Positions 8,489-16,890 of a stretch of DNA of 64,000 nucleotides are shown here, one piece after another. The notes beneath the pieces were generated by a model. The model made no database searches, had not been told where the DNA came from, and saw nothing but the letters and a program-made list of their open reading frames with translations. Source of the stretch: Pseudomonadota bacterium. Lineage in GTDB: Bacteria; Desulfobacterota; Desulfobulbia; Desulfobulbales; Desulfocapsaceae. The stretch lies in assembly GCA_018821985.1 (NCBI GenBank), contig JAHJKP010000032.1, positions 1-64,000 on the forward strand, read 5' to 3'. Both the position numbers and the translations under genes were made by a program. Position 1 is the stretch's first letter, and each line of letters begins with the position of its first letter.

Positions 8489-9523
8489 ATGACGGATGAT
8501 GCGCGTTTTTACGAAATTGAACCGACTCGTGAGAACTACTGGCGTGCCATCATTCTATTTGGGAGAAATGTTGCCTCGTACAAATTTGCTTTGGCAAAAG
8601 CTCTCTACGAACTTCGTAGTCATCCGCAAGAACTTATACGAATGGATGAACTGGCCCCCGTATTTGCCAAGCATATTTCTGAACATCTAAAGCTTTGTGA
8701 CAAGCAAGCAACATCAAGCAAGAGCCGCTTTCTTGATATATGTCGGTCATTCAACAATGGAGAAATCCAGGAATCCAAATTGATCGAGCAGACCGTCAGG
8801 CTCGGCTTTCAAAATGTCATTGATGCTTTTCACAATGTTCACGGCAGTGAAATCCCTACGAGATTCTTTCTTGATGAACGAAGCACAAATGGTGGCATCC
8901 GCCTTACTGATCAATTTTACACTCTATCAGAAAATCCAGTAATTCATGATCTGAACCTTGAAACTGAAGCCCGTTGGCGTTTAGTAGAGACTGCTTGGGA
9001 TTTAAGTCTTTCCCCGCATATAATTCAGATCACACACGATGAAACTAACAAATTACTACACACGTTATCAGCGAAAAATCGCAGAGTGTCGATTACCTCT
9101 TCGCGGGACGCACTCAACGGGTATCAGAAAGGACGTTGTTTTTATTGTTTTAGAAAAATTTCAGTAGACACATTTTCGCCAGATCTTGCAGACGTAGACC
9201 ATTTTTTTCCTTATAAACTGAATTATTGTGCAAATGATAAACCGATCAATGGGGTAGCAAATCTGGTTCTTGCATGTAAAGAATGCAATCGTGGTACCAG
9301 TGGAAAATTCGATAGGCTTCCAAGCATAGGTCATTTGGAGCGTCTCCATTACCGGAATGAATATCTCATAAAGAGCCACCATCCTCTTCGTGAAACTTTG
9401 ATGTTGCAGACAGGTCTTTCAGGACCGGATCGCCGATCGTTTCTTCAGTCAGCATACAATTGTGCAAAGAGTACGCTTATTATGAATTGGGCACCACCAG
9501 CATGCGGTGATGCTGTTTTTTAG
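8489..9523 (+). CDS. HNH endonuclease
   Basis: A 344-residue protein with a C-terminal HNH nuclease domain: first zinc knuckle CFYC (about residue 217), catalytic-strand DVDHFFP (about 235), and ACKECNRG with the second CxxC (about 263). This is a complete zinc-bound beta-beta-alpha metal HNH arrangement. The ~200 N-terminal residues (…FGRNVASYKFALAKALYEL…) form an unrecognised helical domain. The ATG at 8489 has GAGG seven bases upstream and is preferred over the TTG at 8450. An intrinsic terminator overlaps the stop codon. Probably a restriction-like or defence nuclease, given the neighbours; target unknown. Confidence 0.85.
   Translation: MTDDARFYEIEPTRENYWRAIILFGRNVASYKFALAKALYELRSHPQELIRMDELAPVFAKHISEHLKLCDKQATSSKSRFLDICRSFNNGEIQESKLIEQTVRLGFQNVIDAFHNVHGSEIPTRFFLDERSTNGGIRLTDQFYTLSENPVIHDLNLETEARWRLVETAWDLSLSPHIIQITHDETNKLLHTLSAKNRRVSITSSRDALNGYQKGRCFYCFRKISVDTFSPDLADVDHFFPYKLNYCANDKPINGVANLVLACKECNRGTSGKFDRLPSIGHLERLHYRNEYLIKSHHPLRETLMLQTGLSGPDRRSFLQSAYNCAKSTLIMNWAPPACGDAVF
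9498..9521 (+). terminator. Intrinsic terminator overlapping the end of the HNH gene
   Basis: CAGCAT (9498-9503) pairs with ATGCTG (9510-9515) and is followed directly by six T. The T-run carries the TAG stop codon, so coding and termination signals overlap. Confidence 0.7.
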
Positions 9524-10128
9524 TTAGAAAAAGGGGTTAAGTCCGCTCTGGCTTTTATCGGTTGTTGGAGAAAACTTCATTCCTGTCCAGACCATTACGC
9601 ATAGAATTCCTCGGTGTTTGATATCATGTCATGAACCGGGGACGCAGCTTTATGTTTGATCGTTACCTTCGGTTGTTCGTTAGTTAAGTGAATACGATTT
9701 CCATTAACTAAGGACGAGGTTAAGTAAAATGTGGCACAGACCAAGGAATAGGTTATCGAATCATAAGGAATGGGGCCGGGCCGTGACCACAATTGAACGT
9801 CTACGAACACTATTAAAAAAAATTACATCCAAAATTTCTTCTCCCGGGCTATCAATACAATCCACGTTTCTGCCTTCGTTTTCCTCCATCATACTGATGC
9901 CAATACAGAATTGGGATAAGGGAGTGATACTCCTCATTTCCTTTAAATGACAACACCGCCGAAGACCCATGAAAATAAGGGTATGGTTGGATTTGAAAAA
10001 ATTGTTGTCTGCCTGGGAAATATGATAGTCTTTTAATAATTACTTTCTTTCGTCCGCCTTATTTGAAGACCCGCTCATATCGTTGCAACCTCACTTTTAT
10101 TGTAAATAAAGAAAAAGGAGCATACCCT
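9524..10128. other. Intergenic region with repeat debris
   Basis: No intact gene. It starts with a 'ggggttaagtccgct' fragment of the dispersed repeat type. It contains 'taaggaatgggg' near 9762 (also at 14764) directly joined to a fragment of the ABC-ATPase gene start (listed separately). An AAAAAGGAG ribosome site at 10112-10120 belongs to the lipoprotein gene. Confidence 0.5.
9779..9828 (+). pseudogene. Fragment of the ABC-class ATPase 5' end (third copy)
   Basis: About 50 bp encode RAVTT-ERLRTLLKKI, almost identical to the starts of the truncated copy at 12703 and the intact gene at 15121. The similarity stops abruptly after the AAAAAAAATT run, and the frame has no valid downstream gene. 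It is a leftover of duplication or recombination in this locus, not a functional gene. Confidence 0.7.
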
Positions 10129-10626
10129 ATGAAACTGTATCAACTGATTGCGGCCAGCGCGCTGCTATTAATGATCATTGCCGGTTGTACTACTACCGGT
10201 ATTGGGCACGGAGAAATGACAGCCCTGGGCAAACCCGCTCAGCCCGTTCTGTTCAGCTGGAAAAGCATGGACGGAGGAATTTCCGGCACAATGATGGCCA
10301 AACTCCCTGATGCAGTTTACGAAGGAAAATTCTTTCAGATTACCCACCAGACGCAGAGTGTAACCCTTGCTCCAATGTGGAACGGCTGGATCGAAGGCTG
10401 GGGCGACTGGCCGTACAGGAGACATCCTTATCCTTATAGTTATCCTTATACTGCTACGCAGTTCATTACCTACTACAGCGGCAAAGTTGTTGCCAACCTG
10501 GAAACCTACGACGGGCAGCATATGCGCTGCCGCTTCAATCTGGCCAATCCGGCAAGCGGTATGACCGGTGGCGGCCAAGGCGAGTGTCAACTCTCCGGCG
10601 GCAGAAGCATTAAGGCAACATTTTAA
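10129..10626 (+). CDS. Small outer-membrane or periplasmic lipoprotein of unknown function
   Basis: A 165-residue protein with a lipoprotein signal ending in the lipobox IAGC (Cys about residue 21). An AAAAAGGAG ribosome site 8 bases upstream fixes this ATG over the longer frame at 10063. The mature part is predicted beta-rich with an aromatic Trp/Tyr/Pro-rich middle section (HPYPYSYPY) and a Gly-rich end (GMTGGGQGECQLSGGR). The end resembles small lipoproteins with a repeated 'G.C.l..G..i' pattern, but I assign no named family. It is monocistronic; repeat debris flanks it on both sides. Confidence 0.75.
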   Translation: MKLYQLIAASALLLMIIAGCTTTGIGHGEMTALGKPAQPVLFSWKSMDGGISGTMMAKLPDAVYEGKFFQITHQTQSVTLAPMWNGWIEGWGDWPYRRHPYPYSYPYTATQFITYYSGKVVANLETYDGQHMRCRFNLANPASGMTGGGQGECQLSGGRSIKATF

Positions 10627-10720
10627 TTGTATAACAGGCACATTTCACAGCGAAAGCGAGGAATGAGAGCAGATGAACATAAACGGCCAACTCGAACGAT
10701 AATGAGAATAGGGTCGGGCC

Positions 10721-10810
10721 ATACTAACTAACTGAAAGTATGGGTAGTCATTATTGAAAGCATGCTTTTCCCGGGGCTATAATGACGTTTTTAAGGATAA
10801 AAACGCAAAG
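10721..10810 (+). repeat. Repeat A, copy 1
   Basis: A ~90-bp sequence beginning 'tactaactaactgaaagtat' and ending 'gacg...aaacgcaaag'. It is nearly the same as 14784-14871, and its first ~40 bp recur at 21221-21260. In this copy it runs directly into the hsdS remnant, while copy 2 runs into repeat B upstream of the intact ABC-class ATPase. The junction at about 10808 is therefore a recombination breakpoint. Confidence 0.75.
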
Positions 10811-10938
10811 AGCCCAGGAACAACACCGCATCGTCGCTAAAATCGACCAGCTTATGGCTCTCTCAATTGGAAAACCAAATCGATGCCGCCACCATCAAAC
10901 AGACCGTCCTGCTCAATGCCGTGATGGCGCAGGTGTAA
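10809..10938 (+). pseudogene. hsdS: hsdS remnant: C-terminus of a type I restriction specificity subunit
   Basis: The frame from 10809 encodes RAQEQHRIVAKIDQLMAL, the signature of the HsdS C-terminal conserved helix. A small deletion then shifts the frame, and SQLENQIDAATIKQ followed by TVLLNAVMAQV ends at the TAA (10936-10938). This is the usual HsdS ending. Everything upstream, including both target-recognition domains, is missing. It is a dead fragment and part of a dismantled type I system together with the pieces at 10948 and 13074. Confidence 0.85.
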
Positions 10939-10947
10939 GGAAACTCC

Positions 10948-11031
10948 ATGCGCCTGCAAGCGGTTACCATCGGCAAGTCCAATCTGTTCGCGGCGCTCAT
11001 CGAAATCTTCCGAAACCTCTACGAGTACGAT
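10948..11031 (+). pseudogene. Remnant of an AAA ATPase gene from the type I locus
   Basis: The ATG has AAGGAAA upstream and encodes MRLQAVTI joined directly to GKSNLFAALIEIFRNL. In intact AAA_21-type ATPases of type I restriction loci, about 20-30 residues separate the start from the Walker A GKSNL. An internal deletion has therefore fused the two, and coding similarity is lost after about residue 28. It sits 9 bp after the hsdS remnant, as ATPase genes often do in such loci. Not functional. Confidence 0.65.
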
Positions 11032-11098
11032 ATACTGGAGGTATTTTCTTGCTTCTTGAAATATCTGTATTTGCCGTTGGCGGCGAGGAGAACATGGT

Positions 11099-12445
11099 AT
11101 GTCGACGAAAATACGTACTCAATTGATCGCCCTTGGCCCTGAAAAGCTGGCGGATGCCCTGCTGGCGATGGCCGACAATTATGATGAGGCCGCTGCACTG
11201 GTGGCGAGACTGGTGGCCACCCCCGATGAAAAGGTGAAACGGTTTAAGGCCAAGCTCGCCGGCTTGAAGCGGTCGCGCCGGTTTATTGACTGGCGGGAAG
11301 GTGGCTCTTTTGCCAGGGATTTGGCGGGGCTGCTTACTGATCTTGAAGAAGGCGTGGAAGACGGCAAGGTCGGCGTGGAGTTGGTGGCGCGTTTTTTTGA
11401 ATGCGACCGGGCGGTCTTTGAGCGTTGCGATGATTCCAACGGCATGGTGGGGGATGTTTTTCGCCATGACGCCAGCAAGCTTTTTGTACGTTTTGCCGCA
11501 GCCTGTCCGGATAAGAAATGGCTGACTGAACTGCTTGTCAAACTTTTCGGTGGCAACGACTATGGGGCCAGGGATTGCCTGCTGGAATCAGCGGCCATGT
11601 TTCTGCCCGAGGAAAATCTGCGTGGCCTGGCCGAGCAATTCTGGCAGTTGGCAGAAAAGGAAAAAGACGAGTATCAACGGCGGAGCTGGTATCGGGGGGT
11701 GGAGGAACTGGCAGCTCAACTGGGTGATGCGCCCCTTTTTGAAAAAGCGCGGCTGGCCGCCTGGGGTGAACCAGGAACCGCGGCCTGTCTGGATATCGCC
11801 GAGGTGTATCTGAAGACCGGAGAGGCGCAAACCGCCCTTGCCTGGATTAAACGGGACAAGGAGCCGGGCGCTTTTATGGCGGATAAGCGTGACCAGCTTC
11901 TCCAGGCCATCTATACGGAATTGGGTGAATCGGAAAAGGTCACGGAGATTGCCTGGAAACGTTTTCGCAGTCATCGCAGCGTTGCCGGTCTGGATGAATT
12001 GTTGGCGGTAATCGGCCAGGAGCAGAGGGAAACGGTAATTGCCGGGCAAGCCCGGGAGATCATGGCGGCAAAGGGCTTCAGTGCGTCCGATGCCAAGTTT
12101 CTCCTCCTGAGCGGGTGTCTTGACCAGGCTGAAAACTATCTCCTCCAATCCGTTGAACAATTGAACGGCGATTTCTACGACTCTCTTCTGCCGCTTGCGC
12201 AGGCCATGGAAAAAGAGGCGCGCCATCTTGCCGCCTCCATGCTCTATCGCGCCCTGCTCGACTCCATCCTCCGAAGAGCGCAGACCAAGACCTATCCGTA
12301 CGGTGTCCGTTATCTCAAAAAACTTGATGCGCTGGCTCCGGCGATCAGCAACTGGCAGCGTTTTACCGGTCATGAAATTTACAAAAAAGAGCTTAAGCTG
12401 GCCCATGGCCGCAAGCACAGCTTCTGGGGAAAGTATGATAAGTAA
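11099..12445 (+). CDS. DUF6880 family protein
   Basis: An intact 448-residue mainly helical, probably TPR-like protein. It shows the pattern I associate with DUF6880: RSRRFIDWREG (about residue 60), FERCDDSNGMVGDVF (about 101-115), and a C-terminal HEIYKKELKLAHGRKHSFW. GAGGAGAAC lies just before the ATG. Function is unknown. It lies between the hsdS/AAA fragments and the duplicated ABC-ATPase fragment; it is the only complete gene in that stretch. It may be cargo of the former restriction island or may work alone. Confidence 0.8.
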   Translation: MSTKIRTQLIALGPEKLADALLAMADNYDEAAALVARLVATPDEKVKRFKAKLAGLKRSRRFIDWREGGSFARDLAGLLTDLEEGVEDGKVGVELVARFFECDRAVFERCDDSNGMVGDVFRHDASKLFVRFAAACPDKKWLTELLVKLFGGNDYGARDCLLESAAMFLPEENLRGLAEQFWQLAEKEKDEYQRRSWYRGVEELAAQLGDAPLFEKARLAAWGEPGTAACLDIAEVYLKTGEAQTALAWIKRDKEPGAFMADKRDQLLQAIYTELGESEKVTEIAWKRFRSHRSVAGLDELLAVIGQEQRETVIAGQAREIMAAKGFSASDAKFLLLSGCLDQAENYLLQSVEQLNGDFYDSLLPLAQAMEKEARHLAASMLYRALLDSILRRAQTKTYPYGVRYLKKLDALAPAISNWQRFTGHEIYKKELKLAHGRKHSFWGKYDK

Positions 12446-12492
12446 TCCTCAACAGGGTGAGAGTTTGTAATTATTGGAACATAATACTCAAA

Positions 12493-13072
12493 CAACTCAT
12501 GGCCAGGGCTGGCTCAGAATGAGCATGGAAAAGGGGATTGACCCTTTGCCATTAAATAAAAAGCCGGCTATCTTCTAGCTGGATATGATCGCGACTCGGG
12601 TGCGGGTTAGCGCCAAATGCGACTGTGTAGGAAGGCAAGTATACTCTTTGACCTTGCCCTGATTAAACGAGTACTGTTCAACATGAATAAAAAATAGTTT
12701 TTTTGCGGGCCGTGACCACAAAGGAACGTCTACGAACACTCTTAAAAAAAATTGATGGGCGAGGGTACAAGGCCTATAAGGAACTGAAGGGGAGCTATCA
12801 GTTTAATGGCTACCAGTTCACTGTCGATCATGTCCAGGGAGATCCTTTTGCCCAGCCTTCGCGGATAAGCATTCATGTGCCGTCATCGGCAACTCCTCTT
12901 CCCTCTGAACTCTGTTCTGGCAAGATACGGAAAACCGCTGCGGAAGATTTTCTGGCAAGGGCCGTTGCCAGGGCAATCCAGGCACACGTCAAGGGGCATC
13001 GGGGGATCGGCAAGAGTGGCGAGATCCGGATTGAAACGAGTGGACAGCAGATCCTGGTCAGAAATTCGGTGC
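12493..13072 (+). repeat. Repeat B, copy 1 (duplicated upstream region plus 5' end of ABC-class ATPase gene)
   Basis: About 580 bp matching 14884-15470 at roughly 90 % by eye. It covers a ~215-bp noncoding stretch ('attgaccctttgccattaaa' region) and the first ~120 codons of the ABC-class ATPase. Similarity ends sharply at about 13072, where hsdM-derived sequence begins. Small indels and substitutions show that the two copies have been diverging for some time. Confidence 0.85.
12703..13072 (+). pseudogene. Truncated ABC-class ATPase (N-terminal ~123 codons)
   Basis: Encodes the same IDGRGYKAYKELKGSYQF start as the intact gene at 15121, then QGDPFAQPSRISIHVPSS, and stops matching after LVRNSV. 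It lacks the whole nucleotide-binding domain. The ATG of the intact gene reads AAG here. The frame continues 36 codons into foreign sequence before a stop. Not expected to be functional. Confidence 0.85.
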
Positions 13073-13073
13073 A

Positions 13074-13298
13074 ATCAGAAACGGGCGCAAGACCACCGAA
13101 CACGCCTGGATGGTCTCGGTCCAGGAGATCGTGGCGCTTAACTACAACATCGACTGCAAGAATCCCCATGAAGTCGAAGTAAACTACAGCAACCCGGAGG
13201 AACTGATGCAGGAGTATCTGGAAATCGCTCGCCAACTCGAAACGGTGCAGAACACGTTGAAGGCCGAGTTGATGGCGGCATTGGGCGGTACTTCATGA
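13074..13298 (+). pseudogene. hsdM: hsdM remnant: C-terminus of a type I restriction methylase
   Basis: In the frame ending at TGA 13296-13298 the sequence reads RKTTEHAWMVSVQEI, then NYNIDCKNPHEVE and a helical tail ending LKAELMAALG. The W-x-V-S-x-x-E-I … NYN-[LI]-D-x-KNPH pattern is the C-terminal signature of HsdM. The catalytic domain with NPPF is gone, replaced at about 13073 by the truncated ABC-ATPase copy. The stop overlaps the ATG of the AlbA_2 gene (ATGA), preserving the original operon junction. Confidence 0.85.
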
Positions 13299-14713
13299 AC
13301 GGTGAAACCTTGCTCACCCTTAACGAAGGGAAGACCCTTGAATTCAAGCGGGATCTGTCATCTCCCAAAGGACTGCTGAAGACCCTTGTCGCCTTTGCCA
13401 ATACAGCGGGCGGTAAACTGATAATCGGGGTGGAAGACAAAAGTCGACAGGTGATCGGTGTCGACTTTCCGCTCGACGATGAAGAGCGGCTGTGCAGCCT
13501 GATTGCCGACTCCATCAGCCCCCGCTTGGTTCCCAATATTGAAATGACCACAGTGGACAACAGAACCCTGCTGATTGTCGAAGTCTTCCCCAGCAATTCC
13601 CGTCCCCATTATCTACGTTCTGAAGGCCCGGAAAACGGCGTCTATGTCAGGCTCGGCTCCACCAACCGGCAGGCGGACCGAGAGCTGATTGGCGAACTGC
13701 GACGTTCTGCCGAGGGTGTTTCGTTTGACGAAATGCCGCTTCCGGAACTCTCAAGAGACGACTTGGACCTCAAGGCCGCACGTAGAGCATTTGCAGGAAA
13801 ACGTGAACTTGACGAACAGGAGTTAATCACCCTCAAGTTGCTTCGGAGTGAACAGGGGCGACTGGCTCCCACCAAAGGGGCGATGATCCTGTTCGGGAGG
13901 GAGCGCACCTTTCATTTTCCCGACGCCTGGGTGCAGTGCGGGCGTTTCATCGGCCACGACAAGACCGACATCTTCGACCACATCGAACTGGACGAACCGC
14001 TGCCCCAGGCCGTGGAAAGCATCATGTTGTTTCTCAAAAAACACGCAATGCGCGGGGCAGATTTTTCCGAAATTCAGCGCAAGGATGTCTGGAGCATTCC
14101 CCTCACAGTTCTGCGCGAAGTGGTCATTAATGCTCTGGTACATACCGATTACTCCCAGCGTGGTGCCCCGATCCGCATCGCTTTCTTCGACGACCGCATC
14201 GAGGTTGAAAATCCGGGCATTCTGTTACCGGGGATGACCATTGAGGATATGAAGAGCGGAGTTTCCAAGATCCGCAATCCTGTCATTGCCCGCGTCTTCC
14301 GTGAACTGAAGCTGATTGAACAATGGGGCAGCGGCGTGCGCAACATCCTGCACCAAAGCCGGGAAATGGGCCTGCCGGAACCGTTGGTTCAGGAACTCGG
14401 TATGCGTATGCGTTTCACCGTCTTTCTGGCCAGGCCGATTGTCCTTGATAAGCAGAAGGTCGGTTCACGGTCAGGATATCAACCTGGGTTGGTAGATGGG
14501 TTGGTAGATGGGTTGGCAGAAAGTCAACGCCAGATCCTGTTACTGATTACCGAAACCCCTCACATCTCCAAACGGGAACTGTCTGAGCGGATCGGCATCA
14601 GCACCACGGCTATCGACAAGAATATCAAGACCTTAAAAAACAGAGGAGCTCTGCGGAGGGTGGGGCCAGATAAAGGCGGCTACTGGGAAGTAGTGGGATA
14701 CAGTCATGAATAA
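13295..14713 (+). CDS. AlbA_2 / Schlafen-type putative DNA-binding ATPase-like regulator
   Basis: An intact 472-residue protein. It begins with an AlbA_2 domain (LEFKRDL at about residue 15, TAGGKLIIGVED at about 37) and a middle GHKL-like HATPase_c_4 region (VINALVHTDYSQRGAPI, then IEVENPGILLPGM). It ends in a winged helix at about 410-470 (ISKRELSERIGISTTAIDKN). Its start overlaps the hsdM stop, the usual place for such genes between hsdM and hsdS. With hsdM gone it is an orphan. A 12-bp unit (gggttggtagat) is repeated from 14486, giving a LVDGLVDGL linker that could change length by slippage. Confidence 0.9.
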   Translation: MNGETLLTLNEGKTLEFKRDLSSPKGLLKTLVAFANTAGGKLIIGVEDKSRQVIGVDFPLDDEERLCSLIADSISPRLVPNIEMTTVDNRTLLIVEVFPSNSRPHYLRSEGPENGVYVRLGSTNRQADRELIGELRRSAEGVSFDEMPLPELSRDDLDLKAARRAFAGKRELDEQELITLKLLRSEQGRLAPTKGAMILFGRERTFHFPDAWVQCGRFIGHDKTDIFDHIELDEPLPQAVESIMLFLKKHAMRGADFSEIQRKDVWSIPLTVLREVVINALVHTDYSQRGAPIRIAFFDDRIEVENPGILLPGMTIEDMKSGVSKIRNPVIARVFRELKLIEQWGSGVRNILHQSREMGLPEPLVQELGMRMRFTVFLARPIVLDKQKVGSRSGYQPGLVDGLVDGLAESQRQILLLITETPHISKRELSERIGISTTAIDKNIKTLKNRGALRRVGPDKGGYWEVVGYSHE

Positions 14714-14783
14714 AGGGAGCGTGGAGTAGCTGAGTAACAAGGGCACGGATCTATTTAAATCCTAAGGAATGGGGGGCTAGCCG

Positions 14784-14871
14784 TGCTAACTAACTGAAAG
14801 TATGGATAGTCATTATTGAAAGCATTCCTTTTCCCGGGCTGTAATGACGTTTTGAAGGCCAAAGACGCAAA
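14784..14871 (+). repeat. Repeat A, copy 2
   Basis: Matches 10721-10810 with scattered substitutions ('gctaactaactgaaagtatg' at its start). Here it is followed directly by repeat B and the intact ABC-class ATPase, which is probably the ancestral order A-B-gene. The 14714-15120 gap contains no gene, only repeat A, repeat B and the 'cctaaggaatgggg' motif at 14761. Confidence 0.75.
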
Positions 14872-14883
14872 TATAGAGTCACG

Positions 14884-15470
14884 CAACTCCCTGGCCAGGG
14901 CTGGTTCAGAATGTGCATGGCAAAGGGGATTGACCCTTTGCCATTAAATAAATAATCCGGCTTTCTTCTAGCTGAATATGATCGCGATTCGGGTACGGGT
15001 TAGCGCCAAATACGACCGTGTCGGAAGGAAATTATATACTCCTTGCCCCTGCCCTCGCTCTGATTCAACGAGTTCCGTTCAATAGGAACAAAAAATGGTT
15101 TTTTGCGGGCCGTGACCACAATGGAACGTTTACGAACACTCTTAAAAAAAATTGATGGGCGAGGGTACAAGGCCTATAAGGAACTGAAGGGGAGCTATCA
15201 GTTTAATGGCTACAGGCTCACTCTCGATCATGTCCAGGGTGATCCTTTTGCCCAGGCTTCGCGGATAAGCATTCATGTTCCGTCATCGGCAGCTCCTCTT
15301 CCCTCTGAACTCTGTTCCGGCAGGATACGGAAAACTGCTGCGGAAGATTTTCTGGCAAGATCTGTTGCCAGGGCAATCCAGGCACACGTGAAGGGGCATC
15401 GGGGGATCGGCAAGAGTGGCGAGATGCAGATTGAAACCAGTGGTCAGCAGATCCTGGTCAGAAACTCGGT
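14884..15470 (+). repeat. Repeat B, copy 2 (upstream region plus 5' end of the intact ABC-class ATPase)
   Basis: The partner of 12493-13072. Its last ~370 bp are the 5' part of the intact ATPase gene, showing that the duplication took the gene start and its leader together. The direct orientation and 2.4-kb spacing make it a substrate for deletion by homologous recombination. Confidence 0.85.
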
Positions 15471-16812
15471 GCTGATAGACAGTGAAGGTGTCGAGGCACG
15501 GTTGACCGTCGGTCTGCCTGCAGCAGGGCGAACGATCATGGCAAGGGATGTGGAAGAAATGTTTTTCAGGGAACTCCCGGAAGTTGTCTCTCATGGTCTT
15601 TATTTTGAAAATCTGGATCAAGGCAGCTTTCAAAGACATGTCGAGTCTGCTGAAGATCAGGACTGTTTGCGAGGCCTGCTGCTGCCCAACAATCTTGCCG
15701 CTTTTGTGGCCGACAACTCCCTGTTGCCAAGACAGAGCGGGATTGATGACCGGCCCCTTAAAGGAAAGGTTATCCCCTTTGTGGCCCCGGAATCACTGGC
15801 CTGCACGCTTGTCTTGCCCAACAGGGGCAAGGTTCGGGGGATGGGCATTCCCAGGGGGGTAACCCTGATTGTCGGCGGCGGTTTTCATGGGAAATCAACA
15901 CTCCTCCATGCACTCGAAAGGGGTGTCTATAACCATATCCCCGGCGATGGCAGAGAGCTTGTGGCAACCGATCCCTCGGCAGTCAAGGTCCGGGCGGAAG
16001 ACAACCGGGTCGTTTCCAATATTGATATCAGCCCCTTCATCGACCGGCTGCCCTTTGCCAGAAATACGACCGGTTTTTCCACTGAGAATGCCAGCGGCAG
16101 TACCTCCCAGGCAGCCAACATCATTGAGGCCCTGGAAGATGATGCCGCTCTGCTCCTGATTGATGAAGATACGTCGGCCACGAATTTCATGATTCGCGAT
16201 GAGCGGATGCAGAGGCTGGTGGTCAGGGAAAAGGAACCGATAACGCCCTTTCTTTTCCGGGTGCGGGAGATGTATCACGTGCTCGGGGTCTCCACGATTC
16301 TGGTCATGGGAGGTTCCGGCGATTATTTCGCGGTAAGCGATACGGTCATCATGATGGATTCCTACAGACCGGAGGATGTCACCCTCAAGGCGCAGGCCCT
16401 GGTCGACCGGGAACAGGTTCAGGAAAAACCGGGCGATCTGCCGCCCATTGTCAGAAAGTCGGCAAGACGTCCGGACGCCGGGCGACTCAATCCGGTGCGG
16501 GGGAAAAAGGATGTTTATATTGAGACCCGCGGCATTGACACCCTTTTGTATGGCCGACATGAGATTGATCTGAGTAAGGTGGAGCAGCTGATCGATATCG
16601 GTCAGACCAGGGCCATCGGCCTCATCATCCACTATTACGCCAGAAACTATGCTGACAGGGCTGAAAATCTTACGGAAGGGCTGAGGCTTGCCCTCAAAGA
16701 TGTGGAAGAAAAGGGGCTCGATATCCTGTCGCCCTGGAAAACCGGAACACTCGCGCTGCCCCGGTTGCACGAGGTGGCGGCCGCGATCAACCGAATACGG
16801 GCGGAAGGGTGA
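15121..16812 (+). CDS. ABC-class ATPase of the PF09818 family (predicted)
   Basis: A ~563-residue soluble protein of the 'predicted ATPase of the ABC class' family. N-terminal region: IDGRGYKAYKELKGSY, then HVQGDPFAQASR. Walker A is GGGFHGKSTLLHAL at about residue 250. The region around Walker B, ALLLIDEDTSATNFMIRDER, carries the family-specific Asp-Glu-Asp. The rest, to INRIRAEG, has normal family length. No membrane segments or transporter partner. The ATG at 15121 is preferred; GTG 15112 and TTG 15103 are in frame, and no clear ribosome site decides. Function is unknown. Two truncated copies of its 5' end lie upstream. Confidence 0.87.
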   Translation: MERLRTLLKKIDGRGYKAYKELKGSYQFNGYRLTLDHVQGDPFAQASRISIHVPSSAAPLPSELCSGRIRKTAAEDFLARSVARAIQAHVKGHRGIGKSGEMQIETSGQQILVRNSVLIDSEGVEARLTVGLPAAGRTIMARDVEEMFFRELPEVVSHGLYFENLDQGSFQRHVESAEDQDCLRGLLLPNNLAAFVADNSLLPRQSGIDDRPLKGKVIPFVAPESLACTLVLPNRGKVRGMGIPRGVTLIVGGGFHGKSTLLHALERGVYNHIPGDGRELVATDPSAVKVRAEDNRVVSNIDISPFIDRLPFARNTTGFSTENASGSTSQAANIIEALEDDAALLLIDEDTSATNFMIRDERMQRLVVREKEPITPFLFRVREMYHVLGVSTILVMGGSGDYFAVSDTVIMMDSYRPEDVTLKAQALVDREQVQEKPGDLPPIVRKSARRPDAGRLNPVRGKKDVYIETRGIDTLLYGRHEIDLSKVEQLIDIGQTRAIGLIIHYYARNYADRAENLTEGLRLALKDVEEKGLDILSPWKTGTLALPRLHEVAAAINRIRAEG

Positions 16813-16890
16813 TTTCCATTCATTCATTCATAACTTTTCAAAAATGCGAAAAAATGGCGGCGGCAGTTAATCACACCAAGGTGTTAAACA

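Noticed and set aside
9595-9810. Minus-strand 71-codon frame
   Set aside because: It has no ribosome site or known pattern and overlaps the ABC-ATPase fragment on the other strand.
12703-13182. A 159-codon gene starting like the ABC-class ATPase
   Set aside because: The frame is a truncated duplicate fused out of frame to hsdM sequence, so it was called a pseudogene.
15895-16827. 310-codon minus-strand frame opposite the ABC-class ATPase
   Set aside because: The plus strand carries the Walker motifs and family signatures; the minus frame has none.
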